Of a DNA stretch of 14,913 nucleotides, positions 1 through 7,357 are shown piece by piece. The translations under genes and the position numbers were made by a program. Every line of letters begins with the position of its first letter. The first letter of the stretch is position 1. The notes under the pieces are model-generated. The model was not told the DNA's origin and did not search any database. It saw nothing but the letters and a program-made list of their open reading frames with translations. This stretch comes from Phycisphaerae bacterium (GTDB taxonomy: Bacteria > Planctomycetota > Phycisphaerae > Tepidisphaerales > Tepidisphaeraceae): contig JAUJNJ010000127.1 in NCBI GenBank assembly GCA_030448225.1, positions 1 through 14,913 of the forward strand. The letters are read 5' to 3'.

Positions 1-2
1 GC

Positions 3-581
3 GCCGCCCTCGCCACGCCGGCGCTGGCGCAGTCGCGCCGGGCGCGGCCGGCGCTGGCGGCGCGGGTCGACACGTTGTACGCGGTGCGCGACGGGGCGAT
101 GGCCTGGCGGCAGCGCCTCGTCGACGCGATCCTGCTCGGCCTGACGATGCGCGGCCCGATCGAGGCCGATCGCACGACCGGCATCGTCCGCAAGGCGACG
201 GTGGAACAGGTGACGGCCGACGGGGCCGTGCTCGCCACGTTCCCGCTCTACGAGTACGAGTCGGTCGTCGGCACCGAAGAGGGAATCACGAAACTCCGCG
301 CGAGTCGACGCGACGTGAGCCTGCTGATCAAGGGCCTGGACGACGCCCGCCGCTACCGCCCCGGCGACGCGCTGGACGTGAACCAGGCGTTCCGCCTGAC
401 CGAGACCGTCACCGCCCCCGGCGGCGGCAAGTTCGCGTACGTCGTCGAGCCCCACCCCTGCGACGAGAACGACCTGCTCGCCGCCATCACCCGCCCGCCG
501 CCGATGAAGGCGCCGGTGAGAGCGACGCCGGCGACAAAGCCGCGGGGGCGGGCGAAGGATGCGGAGACAGCGCAGGAATAA
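3..581 (+). CDS. Partial uncharacterised protein, probably exported (C-terminal part)
   Basis: The frame is open from the left edge with no stop, so the gene starts outside the window. A TTG at 75 is the only start-like codon that would give the short form, and I do not favour it. The first visible residues (ALATPALAQ) resemble the end of a signal peptide, which suggests export. The body is a compact alpha/beta region with the segments FPLYEYESVVGTEEG and VSLLIKGLDDARRYRPGD, followed by a Pro/Ala/Lys-rich tail (about the last 35 residues) that looks disordered. Codon use is typical of the GC-rich host. It ends in TAA and is convergent with the Imm21-like gene, 58 bases away. I do not recognise the family and assign no function. 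Confidence that it is coding is good; confidence in export is modest because the N-terminus is not visible. Confidence 0.7.
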   Translation, partial: AALATPALAQSRRARPALAARVDTLYAVRDGAMAWRQRLVDAILLGLTMRGPIEADRTTGIVRKATVEQVTADGAVLATFPLYEYESVVGTEEGITKLRASRRDVSLLIKGLDDARRYRPGDALDVNQAFRLTETVTAPGGGKFAYVVEPHPCDENDLLAAITRPPPMKAPVRATPATKPRGRAKDAETAQE

Positions 582-639
582 GCCGGATCAACGAACGACC
601 GACGGGCGACAGGAATGACGTACCGAGTACCGTCGCAGT

Positions 640-1194
640 TCAACCCAGGGGCGATGATGGTGGCGCGGCCTTATCGGCAGCGGCGGCATTCGCCGGACGA
701 ACAACGACTATGGTTACTTCTTCGATATGATAAACCTCACATACCTTCTCGCCCGGCAGGCATGGTGCTTCGGAGTAGCCATACGTTTCGCCCCTGCCGG
801 TGTCGACTCCGACCAGCAATCGGAGCACGCTATCGACCACGGTAAAGCGGAAGGACTCGGATGCCGGGCGTGCTAACGCGCGGGTAACCAGTTCGCTCAG
901 TTCGGCGTCGCTTACCAGCCCCTGAACGATGACGACCTGACCGGCGACCGAGGGCGTGAAACAGGTGGCGTTCTCGCTGTCGTCCAACACGAGCATCTGC
1001 CTGCCGTACCGCTCGATGGCATGCACGCGGCCTTCGCCTCGACAGATCACGTCGTAATCGTCCTCGACGCTTCCGCCTCTCATGAGGCTGTCGTCGCCGC
1101 TCGAGGCGCCCTGCCATCGAAGGACGGCGGCCGATTGCAGAACGATCGCAGGCCCGCCATCGCCCTGAATCCACGTCGTCTTGTCACCTTCCAT
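640..1194 (-). CDS. Imm21-like immunity protein
   Basis: The predicted protein is about 184 residues and cytosolic, with no signal peptide or TM segment. It follows the pattern I know for the Imm21 family of polymorphic-toxin immunity proteins: an N-terminal TTWIQGDGGPAIVL (W...GGP), a Trp-Gly pair (RWQG), then DYDVICRGEGRVHAI matching the family's DYD..C...G.. core, then a Gly/Leu-rich MLVLDDSENATCF strand, and a C-terminal acidic ligand-like region (LLVGVDTGRG) with a final beta strand. Family members neutralise a cognate contact-dependent or secreted toxin by binding it. The start is ATG at 1194 with GGGGGA 5 bases upstream. A GTG at 1236 in the same frame would add 14 residues before the conserved region. 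GC here is 53-62% in samples, against about 72% in the preceding gene, which suggests acquisition. No toxin gene is visible beside it, so it is an orphan in this window. The family call comes from motif memory only. Confidence 0.6.
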   Translation of the reverse strand: MEGDKTTWIQGDGGPAIVLQSAAVLRWQGASSGDDSLMRGGSVEDDYDVICRGEGRVHAIERYGRQMLVLDDSENATCFTPSVAGQVVIVQGLVSDAELSELVTRALARPASESFRFTVVDSVLRLLVGVDTGRGETYGYSEAPCLPGEKVCEVYHIEEVTIVVVRPANAAAADKAAPPSSPLG

Positions 1195-1282
1195 ACGAAT
1201 CCCCCAGCCGCAGAAGGCACGTCCGCTGAACGCCACCTGTTCATTCCGCGTCCCCCTGCCCCGCGCGCCACGCGGCCGCCAC

Positions 1283-1879
1283 CTACCGCAGGCCGAGGAA
1301 TTCGACCATGTGCTGCTCGTACATCTTCTGGGCCTGCGGGTCGCTCATCGGGAGGCGCAGTTCGTTGATCACCTTCGTGCCCATGCCGATCCACTCGCGC
1401 CAGCAGTCGGCGCAGATCTTCTCGTAGATCTCCTTGCCCAACTCGCTCCGCAGCGGCTGGCGGCCCTGGCGCGGCTTCACCTTGCCGCACCGCTGGCACA
1501 GCACCTGCCCCTCGCCGACGGCCACGGCCGGGCCGCGGGCTTCCATTACCGCGGGGACGGGTGCGCCAAGGTCCTGGAGCATTCGCATCATCGCATTGCG
1601 GGGCATGAGGTCGCCGCGCTCGTCGGCCTGCGTCACGCCGCGGGTGAGGACCTCGACCGCGCGGTCGCGCTGGTTCGTGCGCAGCAGCGCGGTCCCGAGC
1701 AGTTCGTACGCCTTGCTGATCTTCGGGTCGACCTCGAGCGTGCGCGACAGGCTCTGCTCGGCCTCGGCGTACATCCCCGCGCTGAGGTACTCCCGCCCGA
1801 GCGACAGGTGCCCGACCGGGTTGGTCGGGTCGTCGCTCGCCATCTTCCTGAACTGTTCGATGCGGCTGCCGTCTGCCAT
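1283..1879 (-). CDS. TPR protein fused to a zinc-ribbon and Fe(2+)-trafficking (YggX-like) domain
   Basis: The protein is 198 residues. Residues 1-100 form two to three TPR-type helical hairpins (for example HLSLGREYLSAGMYAEAEQ and AYELLGTALLRTNQRDRA). A Pro/Ala/Val linker leads to two CxxC pairs (C128/C131 and C156/C159) that could bind a metal. The C-terminal 50 residues (LGKEIYEKICADCW, then REWIGMGTKVINELRL, ending MVEFLGLR) match the YggX/Fe(2+)-trafficking fold, whose members protect iron-sulphur enzymes from oxidation. The Cys pairs overlap this domain and are not typical of proteobacterial YggX. The fusion is of a type I associate with Planctomycetota. The start is ATG 1879, because GAGGT lies 6 bases upstream. 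The frame is open to 1951, but those codons come from the neighbouring inverted repeat and should not be annotated. A scaffold or oxidative-stress role is inference. Confidence 0.8.
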   Translation of the reverse strand: MADGSRIEQFRKMASDDPTNPVGHLSLGREYLSAGMYAEAEQSLSRTLEVDPKISKAYELLGTALLRTNQRDRAVEVLTRGVTQADERGDLMPRNAMMRMLQDLGAPVPAVMEARGPAVAVGEGQVLCQRCGKVKPRQGRQPLRSELGKEIYEKICADCWREWIGMGTKVINELRLPMSDPQAQKMYEQHMVEFLGLR

Positions 1880-1926
1880 GGGGACCTCGGGGGAGGGGAA
1901 GTTGCTAGTTGTCAGTAGGAAAGATC

Positions 1927-2085
1927 TTGAACCACGAAGGCACGAAGGCACGAAGCGGGTCCCTTCACGTCAGCGCCGGTTCACAGGGCCAAAGCTCAAT
2001 CTAATTGAAAATGAGGCGGAACGCGCGGAGCCCGATGATCTGCAGTGTCCACCGCTTCGTGTCCTTCGTGGCCTTCGTGGTTCAA
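1927..2085. repeat. Intergenic inverted repeat, copy 1 (CACGAAGG subtype)
   Basis: The left arm (1927-1957) begins TTGAACCACGAAGGCACGAA. The right arm (2053-2085) is its reverse complement apart from single-base phase changes and ends TTCGTGGTTCAA. Each arm is a short tandem run of an 8-9 base unit (CACGAAGG). The 95-base centre is more AT-rich than the host (for example CTCAATCTAATTGAAAATG) and lacks the purine inner arms seen in the other copies. The right arm ends 12 bases past the folE stop codon, where a terminator hairpin would lie. The left arm reaches to 47 bases upstream of the TPR gene start. Confidence 0.85.
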
Positions 2086-2097
2086 ACTCTTCCGCGA

Positions 2098-2769
2098 TCA
2101 AAGCCTCGTCCCGTCCGTGCCGTGGATGAGGGACAGGATCTCGCCGCGGCTGGCGGGGTTTTCCTTGAAGATGCCGCGCAGCGCGCTGGTGACCATCGTG
2201 CTGCCGGTCTTCTTGGCGCCGCGGATCGTCATGCACGTGTGCGTCGCCTCGATCACGCAGGCGGCCCCCATCGGGCTCAACTCCTCCATCATCGCGTCGG
2301 CGATCTGCCCGGTGAGCCGCTCCTGCACCTGCGGCCGGCGGGCGTACCCCTCGACGAGGCGGGCGAGCTTGCTCAAGCCCACCACCTTGCCGTCGGGCAG
2401 GTAGGCGACGTGCGCCCGGCCGGTGAACGGCAGCAGGTGGTGCTCGCAGAGCGAGTGGAACGGGATGTCGCGCAGCAGCACGACCTCGTCGTACCGCTCT
2501 GTGAACACCGTATTGAGGTGCCGCTTGGGCTCGTCCTGCAGGCCGGCCATCAGCTCGCCGTAGGCGCGGGCGACGCGGTTGGGCGTCTTGATCAGCCCCT
2601 CGCGGTCGGGGTCCTCGCCGACGGCGAGCAGGATCTCGCGGACGGCCCGCTCGATGCGGGCGACGTCCACCTTCGCCGGCGGCTGCTCGGCCGGCCGGGC
2701 GTCGCTGGCGTCGCCGTCGGAATCGTTGTGGTCGAACGGCGTGATGTCGCCGCGGCGCGGTGCTGGCAT
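2098..2769 (-). CDS. folE: GTP cyclohydrolase I (type I, zinc-dependent)
   Basis: The 223-residue cytosolic enzyme converts GTP to 7,8-dihydroneopterin triphosphate, the first step towards folate or biopterin and a possible entry to queuosine-type compounds. After a charged, probably disordered N-terminus (residues 1-33) comes the T-fold domain. Zinc ligands are visible as C108 and H111 in [20 protein letters not shown], and C179 in THTCMTIRG. The catalytic H110 and H177 are present, as are [13 protein letters not shown] and the [10 protein letters not shown] helix. All family-invariant residues I can check are intact and the length is normal. The start is ATG 2769 with GGAGAGGA just upstream. 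The frame stays open to 2985, but that extension translates intergenic repeat copy 2. It lies in a minus-strand series between the C39-like gene and the TPR gene, separated from each by a large inverted repeat, so it is probably transcribed alone. Confidence 0.97.
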   Translation of the reverse strand: MPAPRRGDITPFDHNDSDGDASDARPAEQPPAKVDVARIERAVREILLAVGEDPDREGLIKTPNRVARAYGELMAGLQDEPKRHLNTVFTERYDEVVLLRDIPFHSLCEHHLLPFTGRAHVAYLPDGKVVGLSKLARLVEGYARRPQVQERLTGQIADAMMEELSPMGAACVIEATHTCMTIRGAKKTGSTMVTSALRGIFKENPASRGEILSLIHGTDGTRL

Positions 2770-2857
2770 ATTCCTCTCCGCCGGCGGACGAAGAAGCCGC
2801 CGGACGCGGGCATTATAGGCCCACCGGGCGGCGCGGCGAGGGCATGGGACGGGAGAG

Positions 2858-3044
2858 TTAAACCACGGAGACACGGAGACACGGAGAGAAGACAGAGGCG
2901 AAGATGGAGGATGGAAGATAGAGAGCGGAAGAAGACGGGCGGGGGCGGGGCGCTGGCCTTGCTTCCTCCATCTGCGATCCACCACCTTCCATCCTCGACT
3001 TCTCTTCCTACCTCCGTGTCTCCGTGGCTCCGTGGTTCAATTCC
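2858..3044. repeat. Intergenic inverted repeat, copy 2 (ACACGGAG type)
   Basis: Outer arms are 2858-2888 (TTAAACCACGGAGACACGGA, continuing with the 8-base unit ACACGGAG) and 3011-3040, its reverse complement ending CCGTGGTTCAA. Inside these, a purine-rich arm (2897-2930, with GATGGAGGATGGAAG) faces a pyrimidine-rich arm (2961-3008, with CTTCCTCCATCT and TTCCATCCTC). The centre, 2931-2960, is a G-rich sequence unique to this copy. The whole could fold as a hairpin about 185 bases long. The right edge, read on the minus strand, has the boundary GAGGAATTGAACCACGGAG and lies 16 bases past the stop codon of the C39-like gene. Confidence 0.92.
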
Positions 3045-3059
3045 TCAGCAGTAGCCGCC

Positions 3060-3956
3060 CTACCGCCGCACGAGGCGGAGGCCTTCACCCTGCCACAGGA
3101 CGTGCAAATCGTCGACCGACCAGTGCTCGCGGCCGATGGCGGGGTCGCCGACCTCGAGTTCGGCGCCGCCGGCGCGGAACCCGAACGCCACGACCGTGTG
3201 GCGGACGCCGGGCACCCAGCCCCAGAGTTGCTCGTAGCGCGCGTCGGGGACGCCGCCGCGCGGGATGCCGACCGAGAGGATCGCCGGGCCGTCGAACGCG
3301 CGCAGGTCGGCGGTGCCGGTGGCGAACGGCTCGACGCGCCAGGGCGTGCCGGCGGTCTTGAGCCGCAGCCCGCGGTACAGGCCGAGCATCGACGTGCCGT
3401 TGCGTCGCGTGAGGCAGAGGCGGGCCATCTCCGCCTCGTCGGTGGCGATGCCGTACGCGCGCAGCAGCGTCGCCGCCGCCGCCGGGCTGCACGACGCGCC
3501 CGACGTCTGCACGCACACGCCCCGCCGCCAGTGGTTGGCCAGCGGCGGCGGGTCGGCGAGCATCCAGGAGTAGGAGTGGTGGACGCCGACGAGCAGCAGC
3601 GGCACGACGAGCACCGCCCGCCGCCCCGCCCCGCCGGGGATGCGCGCCCACGCCAGCCCCGCCAGCAGCGCCGCGGCGGGCGGCACGGCGTCGGCCAGGA
3701 CGATCGCGTTGGTCATCGGGACGATCTGCGCCAGCAGCACGCCGCGCGACCAGCGCAGCACGAACGCGACGAGGAACCCGACGACCGCGACGGCCAGCAG
3801 CGTCGACACGTCCGGCCGCAGCCGCCGCCCGGCCCGCAGGCCCAGCGCGAACAGCATCGCCGACAGTGCGGCCACGATCGCGACACCGACGTAAAGGTCC
3901 AGCACGCGGTCCTCGCACACATCGGCCGGCGGTGCCCCCGCACCGACCCCGGCCAT
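3060..3956 (-). CDS. Membrane-anchored C39-like cysteine peptidase
   Basis: The protein is 298 residues. The first 130 contain about four hydrophobic segments (roughly 19-41, 51-69, 74-103 and 113-130), so it is an inner-membrane protein. A papain-like domain follows: Q150 as oxyanion-hole residue and C156 as nucleophile in QTSGASCSPAAAATLLRAYG, the family helix ATDEAEMARLC, a TSMLGLYRGL segment, then H253 (VRHTVVAFGF) and D271 (EVGDPAIGREHW). This Q-C-H-D set and the GDP..G ending fit C39/C39-like peptidases, which cut leader peptides at double-glycine sites. Here there is no fused ABC transporter. No bacteriocin precursor or exporter is visible nearby, so the substrate is unknown. The start is ATG 3956, preceded by the purine-rich GAGAGAAGA. 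It ends with TAG just before inverted repeat copy 2. The frame is clean throughout. Confidence 0.85.
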   Translation of the reverse strand: MAGVGAGAPPADVCEDRVLDLYVGVAIVAALSAMLFALGLRAGRRLRPDVSTLLAVAVVGFLVAFVLRWSRGVLLAQIVPMTNAIVLADAVPPAAALLAGLAWARIPGGAGRRAVLVVPLLLVGVHHSYSWMLADPPPLANHWRRGVCVQTSGASCSPAAAATLLRAYGIATDEAEMARLCLTRRNGTSMLGLYRGLRLKTAGTPWRVEPFATGTADLRAFDGPAILSVGIPRGGVPDARYEQLWGWVPGVRHTVVAFGFRAGGAELEVGDPAIGREHWSVDDLHVLWQGEGLRLVRR

Positions 3957-4237
3957 GACATCTTCTCTCGCCTCGACCGGCCGCCCAAACGCGGGCCCGG
4001 CCTGCGCCGAGCGGCCCGCACGACGAGCCGGTTAACGATTGATCATAGCGGTGCCAAACGCACCGCGTTCACCGAAGGGGCCGACGCCCGCCCAAGCGGG
4101 AACCACATGAGCCGACGCGGATTTTGAAACGGGCCGTTCCTCAATCCGCCTCGCACGATCCGGTTCTACTGACGTGTAGCACCGCGCGTAGCAAACAGCG
4201 AGCCGTCGGGGCGGCGGCGAGGCGAAATCCGTCCCCG
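3957..4237. other. Intergenic region with a small REP-like hairpin
   Basis: This 281-base gap lies between two minus-strand genes and I support no gene in it. It is less GC-rich than its flanks (for example TTAACGATTGATCATAGCGG at 4031-4050) and must hold the promoter of the C39-like gene. A TATGAT on the minus strand near 4045 is a possible -10 box without a convincing -35. At 4087-4100 a perfect 5-bp stem with a 4-base loop (CCCGC CCAA GCGGG) sits in a context resembling dispersed 'TTCCCGC..GCGGG' REP elements. The minus-strand open frame across it reads through low-complexity sequence and shows no domain. Confidence 0.4.
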
Positions 4238-5484
4238 TCACCGCGCCGCCGGGGCCTCCGCCGGGATTGGCCGCGCCGCCCGCCGGGGCAGGACTTCCCG
4301 CCGCACGGCCGTCACGGCGGCGCGGCGGGCCTCGCCGTCGAGAGCGGCGTCGAACCGCACCGACCGGCCGAGCCGCTTCTCCAGTGCGCGGCGGGCGGCG
4401 TCGCGGACCGCGCGGTCGGGGTCGTCGAGGCACTCGACGAGAAAGCCGACGTCGCCGCCGGCGGCGGCGCCGTCGGGGAAGTCGCGCCGCCGCCCGGCGT
4501 CGAGGAGGCGGTTGAGCCGGCCGCGCTGCTCGGCGCCGAGCTCCGGCCCCGCCGCCGAATCCAGCCGCAGCACGGCCAGCACGCCCGGCGGCCCAGCTGC
4601 CGCCAGCGCGCGGCTGGCGGCGTCGCGGTCGGCGAACGCGCCGGCCTCGAGTTGCGGCAGCAGGTCGAGCACGCGCGCGGTCACGCCCGCGTCGGCCGGC
4701 AGGTCGGGGAACGCCGCGTACACGTCGGTGGGGCCGGGCGCAGGAACGGGAGGTCGGAGAACTTCGCCAGCAGCGGCACGACGAGGTCCTCGAACTCCGC
4801 CGGCCGCGCCGCCCGCAGGTCGCGGAGCGACGCGGCCCGGGTCGACAGCACGTTGCGGAACCCGCCCGCGGCCGACCAGCGGATCACGACGAACCGCACC
4901 TCGTCGGCGTTCTGCACGAGGTTCACGCGGCCCGCGGGGCTCTCGCGCCGTCATCGTGAGGTAGCCGGCGCCGGCGTTGAGGTGGGCGGCCCACGTGGCG
5001 TCGGGGCCGGGGGCGGCGAAGTCGTAGCGGCTGAGGCGCACGAGCGGGCGCGCGGGCCGCCCGCCGGCGGCGACGAACGAGCCGCGCGTGTTGACCTCGA
5101 AGTCGCCGACGATCCCGGTCACCCGCAGCCGGGCCCGCGGCCGCCTCGGCGGGCGGCCGCACCTCGGCCGACAGCCGCCCGTCGCGCTCGTCGATCCGCA
5201 CGAGGTCCCCCAGCCGCCGCCACCGCCGCGCCGGCGGCAGCGCGTCGAACGTCTCCTCGCGCCTTCGTCCGCGTCTCGTCCTGCTGTTTGAAGAACGCGC
5301 GCGTCCGCCGCTCGGCGGCCGTCAGTCGCGGCTCACCGCCCTCGGCCGCGATCGACGGCGACTGAAGCGCCAACGACAACGCGCGAGCGCCGCGGCCAAG
5401 GCCACGACGAGGCGAACGAATGGCTGCGGCGGATACGCGGGACGACGGGCCAGCAGACGTGCCTCCTCCGACGGGCCGGCTCAT
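4238..5484 (-). CDS. Secreted HEAT-like repeat protein, frame-disrupted
   Basis: Piecing the minus strand across at least five frame changes gives about 410 residues. An N-terminal hydrophobic stretch (RLVVALAAALA then LSLALQSPSIAAEGG, split by one indel near 5385) is a plausible signal peptide. A charged region (RTRAFFKQQDETRTKAREE) and a beta-rich domain follow (VTGIVGDFEVNTRGSF; LNAGAGYLTMTARE; NADEVRFVVIRW; VLSTRAASLRDLRAARPAEF). The C-terminal part has helical repeats: LEAGAFADRDAASRALAAAG, then VLAVLRLD, then DDPDRAVRDAARRALEK, of the HEAT-like type common in exported planctomycete proteins. No catalytic motif is seen; such repeats usually bind other proteins. Frame changes fall near 5385, 5255, 5145, 4930 and 4740. 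Sequence between them stays protein-like, which argues against long decay. The start is uncertain: ATG 5484 is in one frame but the signal peptide lies partly in another. Confidence 0.6.
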
Positions 5485-5611
5485 CTTACGGCCGGGCCGG
5501 GCCCGGCCGAAGGATTTTCCGCCGGCGACGGCCAGGAACGCGCGTCGCGCGCCGGCATCGTTCGCCCTTGCCGCGGTCGCGCGATCACCGCGCTACGTTC
5601 GCCCCCGCCGG

Positions 5612-6153
5612 CTAATCACACGTGGGGCAACCGTCGGGGCTGTCGCCAAGAACCTGCCCGCAGTCCCGGCATTCGCCGCGGCGATTCCGGCCGCGCGCCG
5701 TGCCGTGCCGGCGGGCGCGGAAGACCCCCCACACCGCCGCGACGCCCGCGGCCGGCCAGAGCGGAGGCCGACCGTGTCGACGCGCCACGTCGCCATCCGC
5801 CCCGCCTCCTCGCCCTGCGACGGGCCGGGGCCGGCGAGCGAGAAGCGGTCGGGCATCATGAACGGCGACGGCGGGAACCGGCCCGGCGCGTACGACGAGT
5901 GATGCCACACGAGCGACCGCCGGCGCGCGGGTCCGGGTCGTCGGCGGCCAGTTCCTCCCGAGCTGCCCCAACCCCAGCCGCCCCGGCGCGGTGTAGAGCC
6001 GCGGCCGACGACACGCCCCACGGCCGGCCGGTGCCGAGGCGGAACTCGTCGCACCGGTAGTACGTGGCGAGCCACAGGGCGATCACCCCGCGCAGACCAG
6101 CACGGGCAGCACGCGCCCGACGGCGGAAAACGGGGACGGCCGCGACGGATCAA
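5612..6153 (-). CDS. Membrane/zinc-ribbon protein, paralogue A (frame-disrupted)
   Basis: This is the last of three tandem paralogues. It starts at TTG 6153 inside the stop of paralogue B (ACTTGA), so translation is probably coupled. A hydrophobic segment (VLPVLVCAG then VIALWLATYY) leads to YRCDEFRLGTGRPWGV. The middle region (SLVWHHSSYAPGRFPPSPFM, DRFSLAGPGPSQGEEAG, MATWRVDTVG) is followed by a second hydrophobic segment (LWPAAGVAAVWGV) and a C-terminal ribbon, CRDC...CPTCD, ending at TAG. The two Cys pairs could bind zinc, probably in the cytoplasm. The ribbon has diverged from the CGYDLRASPDRCPEC form of its neighbours. At least four indels separate these blocks. The family is abundant in Planctomycetota but I know of no proven function. 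Confidence 0.55.
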
Positions 6154-6790
6154 GTCACACCTCCGGCTGTTGACGTGCCGCACTCCGGGCAGCGGTCCGG
6201 GCTGGCGCGCAGATCATACCCGCAGCCGACGCACTGCCCGCGCGCCCGGCGGCCGCGCGTCGCGTGCCACATGCGGGCGGCGGACGACGAGCCACGCCCC
6301 GACGACGACCGCCGCCGGCCAGATCGGCACGTTGAACGTGTCGACGCGCCAGATCGCCGGCAAGCCGGGGACGGGCCCGGCCGACGCGCCGAAGCTCTCG
6401 CGCGTCGCGCGCGCGGCAGCAGTAGGTGAAACGGGGATAGCCGCCGGCGCGTACGACGCGCGCGCCAGACGAACGTGCGGCGCGCCGGGGGTGTGGATCG
6501 CTGACGGTCAGTTCCTCCCGATAGCAGGCGCGAAGCCGAGCCGGCCGGCGCGGTGTACACCGACAGCGACCACACGCCCCACGGCCGGCCGGTGCCGAGG
6601 CGGAACTCGTGGCAGCGGTAGTAGGTCGACAGCCAAACGACGATTGCCGCCCCGCCGATCAGCGCGGGGAGGAGACGCCCGGCGGCACGGAAGCGTCGGC
6701 GGCGGTGGCTCAAGTCGCACCTCCCGTCGTCGACGTGCCGCACTCCGGGCAGCGGTCCGGGCGGGCGCGGAGATCGTAGCCGCAGCCGCG
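6011..6790. repeat. Direct DNA repeats from tandem duplication within the zinc-ribbon array (offset about 560 bp)
   Basis: The block CACGCCCCACGGCCGGCCGG and the following 18 bases recur identically at 6011-6049 and 6572-6610. A second block starting at the stop/start overlap (TCAAGTCRCACCTCC) and running about 75 bases through the ribbon codons (GACGTGCCGCACTCCGGGCA and onward) recurs at 6150-6225 and 6710-6785. The offsets are 561 and 560 bases, the length of one array gene. This indicates duplication of a gene-sized unit, recent enough to leave near-identical tracts. Confidence 0.85.
6150..6713 (-). CDS. Membrane/zinc-ribbon protein, paralogue B (frame-disrupted)
   Basis: This is the middle member of the array. 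It begins at TTG 6713 within the ACTTGA stop of paralogue C and ends in an identical ACTTGA overlap with A. An N-terminal basic stretch precedes a TM segment (LLPALIGGAAIVVWLSTYY), then YRCHEFRLGTGRPWGVWSL, nearly identical to paralogue A. After a poorly resolved middle come TWRVDTF-like residues in another frame (IWRVDTFNVPIWPAAVV, a second TM) and MWHATRGRRARG, a juxtamembrane basic patch. The C-terminus CVGCGYDLRASPDRCPECGT is a four-Cys ribbon. About three frame changes are needed between 6530 and 6290. The topology inferred is two membrane spans with a periplasmic middle and a cytoplasmic ribbon. The role is unknown. Homology to A is clear at DNA level (38-39 identical bases in one block). 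Confidence 0.6.
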   Translation of the reverse strand: MSHRRRRFRAAGRLLPALIGGAAIVVWLSTYYRCHEFRLGTGRPWGVWSLSVYTAPAGSASRLLSGGTDRQRSTPPARRTFVWRARRTRRRLSPFHLLLPRARRARASARRPGPSPACRRSGASTRSTCRSGRRRSSSGRGSSSAARMWHATRGRRARGQCVGCGYDLRASPDRCPECGTSTAGGVT

Positions 6791-7336
6791 GCCGTGCGGG
6801 GCTCTTCTCCGCGGCCACCATCGGCACGAGCCTGCTCGCTTCCCCCACGACGCCGGACGGGATCGCGGTCAGGACGGCCAGGAACCAGTACGGCATGCAC
6901 GTCGCAGCGAAATAGCACCCACGCCGTTGCCCGGTCGTCGGCTGGAAGCGGTAGGTTGCCAGCGGCTGCGTATTGTCCCAATCGACCCAGAACTCCAAGG
7001 TCGGCCAGCAGGATGTTCAGGTCGCTCATCCGGCGGTCCGGCCGCGTTCAGCCGATCTTCCGGCGGGCGACTGGGTGCCGGTTGCACCTCACCCGGCAGC
7101 GGTTCGTACCTTGGCGACTCGTACGCCTCGTCGGTGTCGAACACGACGCTCCATAGTGCAGCCGTGACGATCCCGCCGTTCGAGACACCATCATGCAGTT
7201 GATCGACTCGCGGCTTGACCGATCATTGTACCGGATTTCGAGGAGAGTGATGTCCGCTCCGCCCCCACAGCACGCACACCGCCACGCACAGCACCAGCGA
7301 CAGGGTCGACGCGATCGTGAACAGCCGGCGGCGCAC
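6710..7336 (-). CDS. Membrane/zinc-ribbon protein, paralogue C (full-length type, frame-disrupted)
   Basis: This is the first and longest member, about 208 residues. The start is GTG 7336, giving VRRRLFTIASTLSLVLCVAV, the N-terminal basic/TM signature of this planctomycete family. The next blocks are ADITLLEIRYNDRSSRE, NCMMVSNGGIVTAALWSVV (joined across an indel) and FDTDEAYESPRYEPLPGE, then WVDWDNTQPLATYRFQPTTG. A second TM follows (PYWFLAVLTAIPSGVV). The ribbon at the end reads GCGYDLRARPDRCPECGTST; the first Cys of the usual pair is missing or hidden by an indel near 6795. It stops at TGA 6710, overlapping the TTG of paralogue B. At least four frame changes occur. It is divergent from the histidine kinase gene, with inverted repeat copy 3 in between. 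No function is known to me; the ribbon suggests protein or nucleic acid contact at the membrane. Confidence 0.6.
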
Positions 7337-7357
7337 GGGCGGAGTGTAACACGGGGG

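Noticed and set aside
3028..3044. GTGGTTCAATTCC-type ends of the repeats as tRNA T-arms
   Set aside because: They resemble GGTTCAAATCC but there is no anticodon arm, D-arm or acceptor pairing around any copy.
4040..4050. TATGAT on the minus strand as a sigma-70 promoter for the C39-like gene
   Set aside because: No -35-like hexamer at 16-18 bases; too weak to list as a feature.
3024..4127. Long plus-strand open frame opposite the C39-like gene
   Set aside because: It is the antisense of a gene with a complete peptidase motif set. Its product is Arg/His/Pro-rich low complexity, an effect of high GC.
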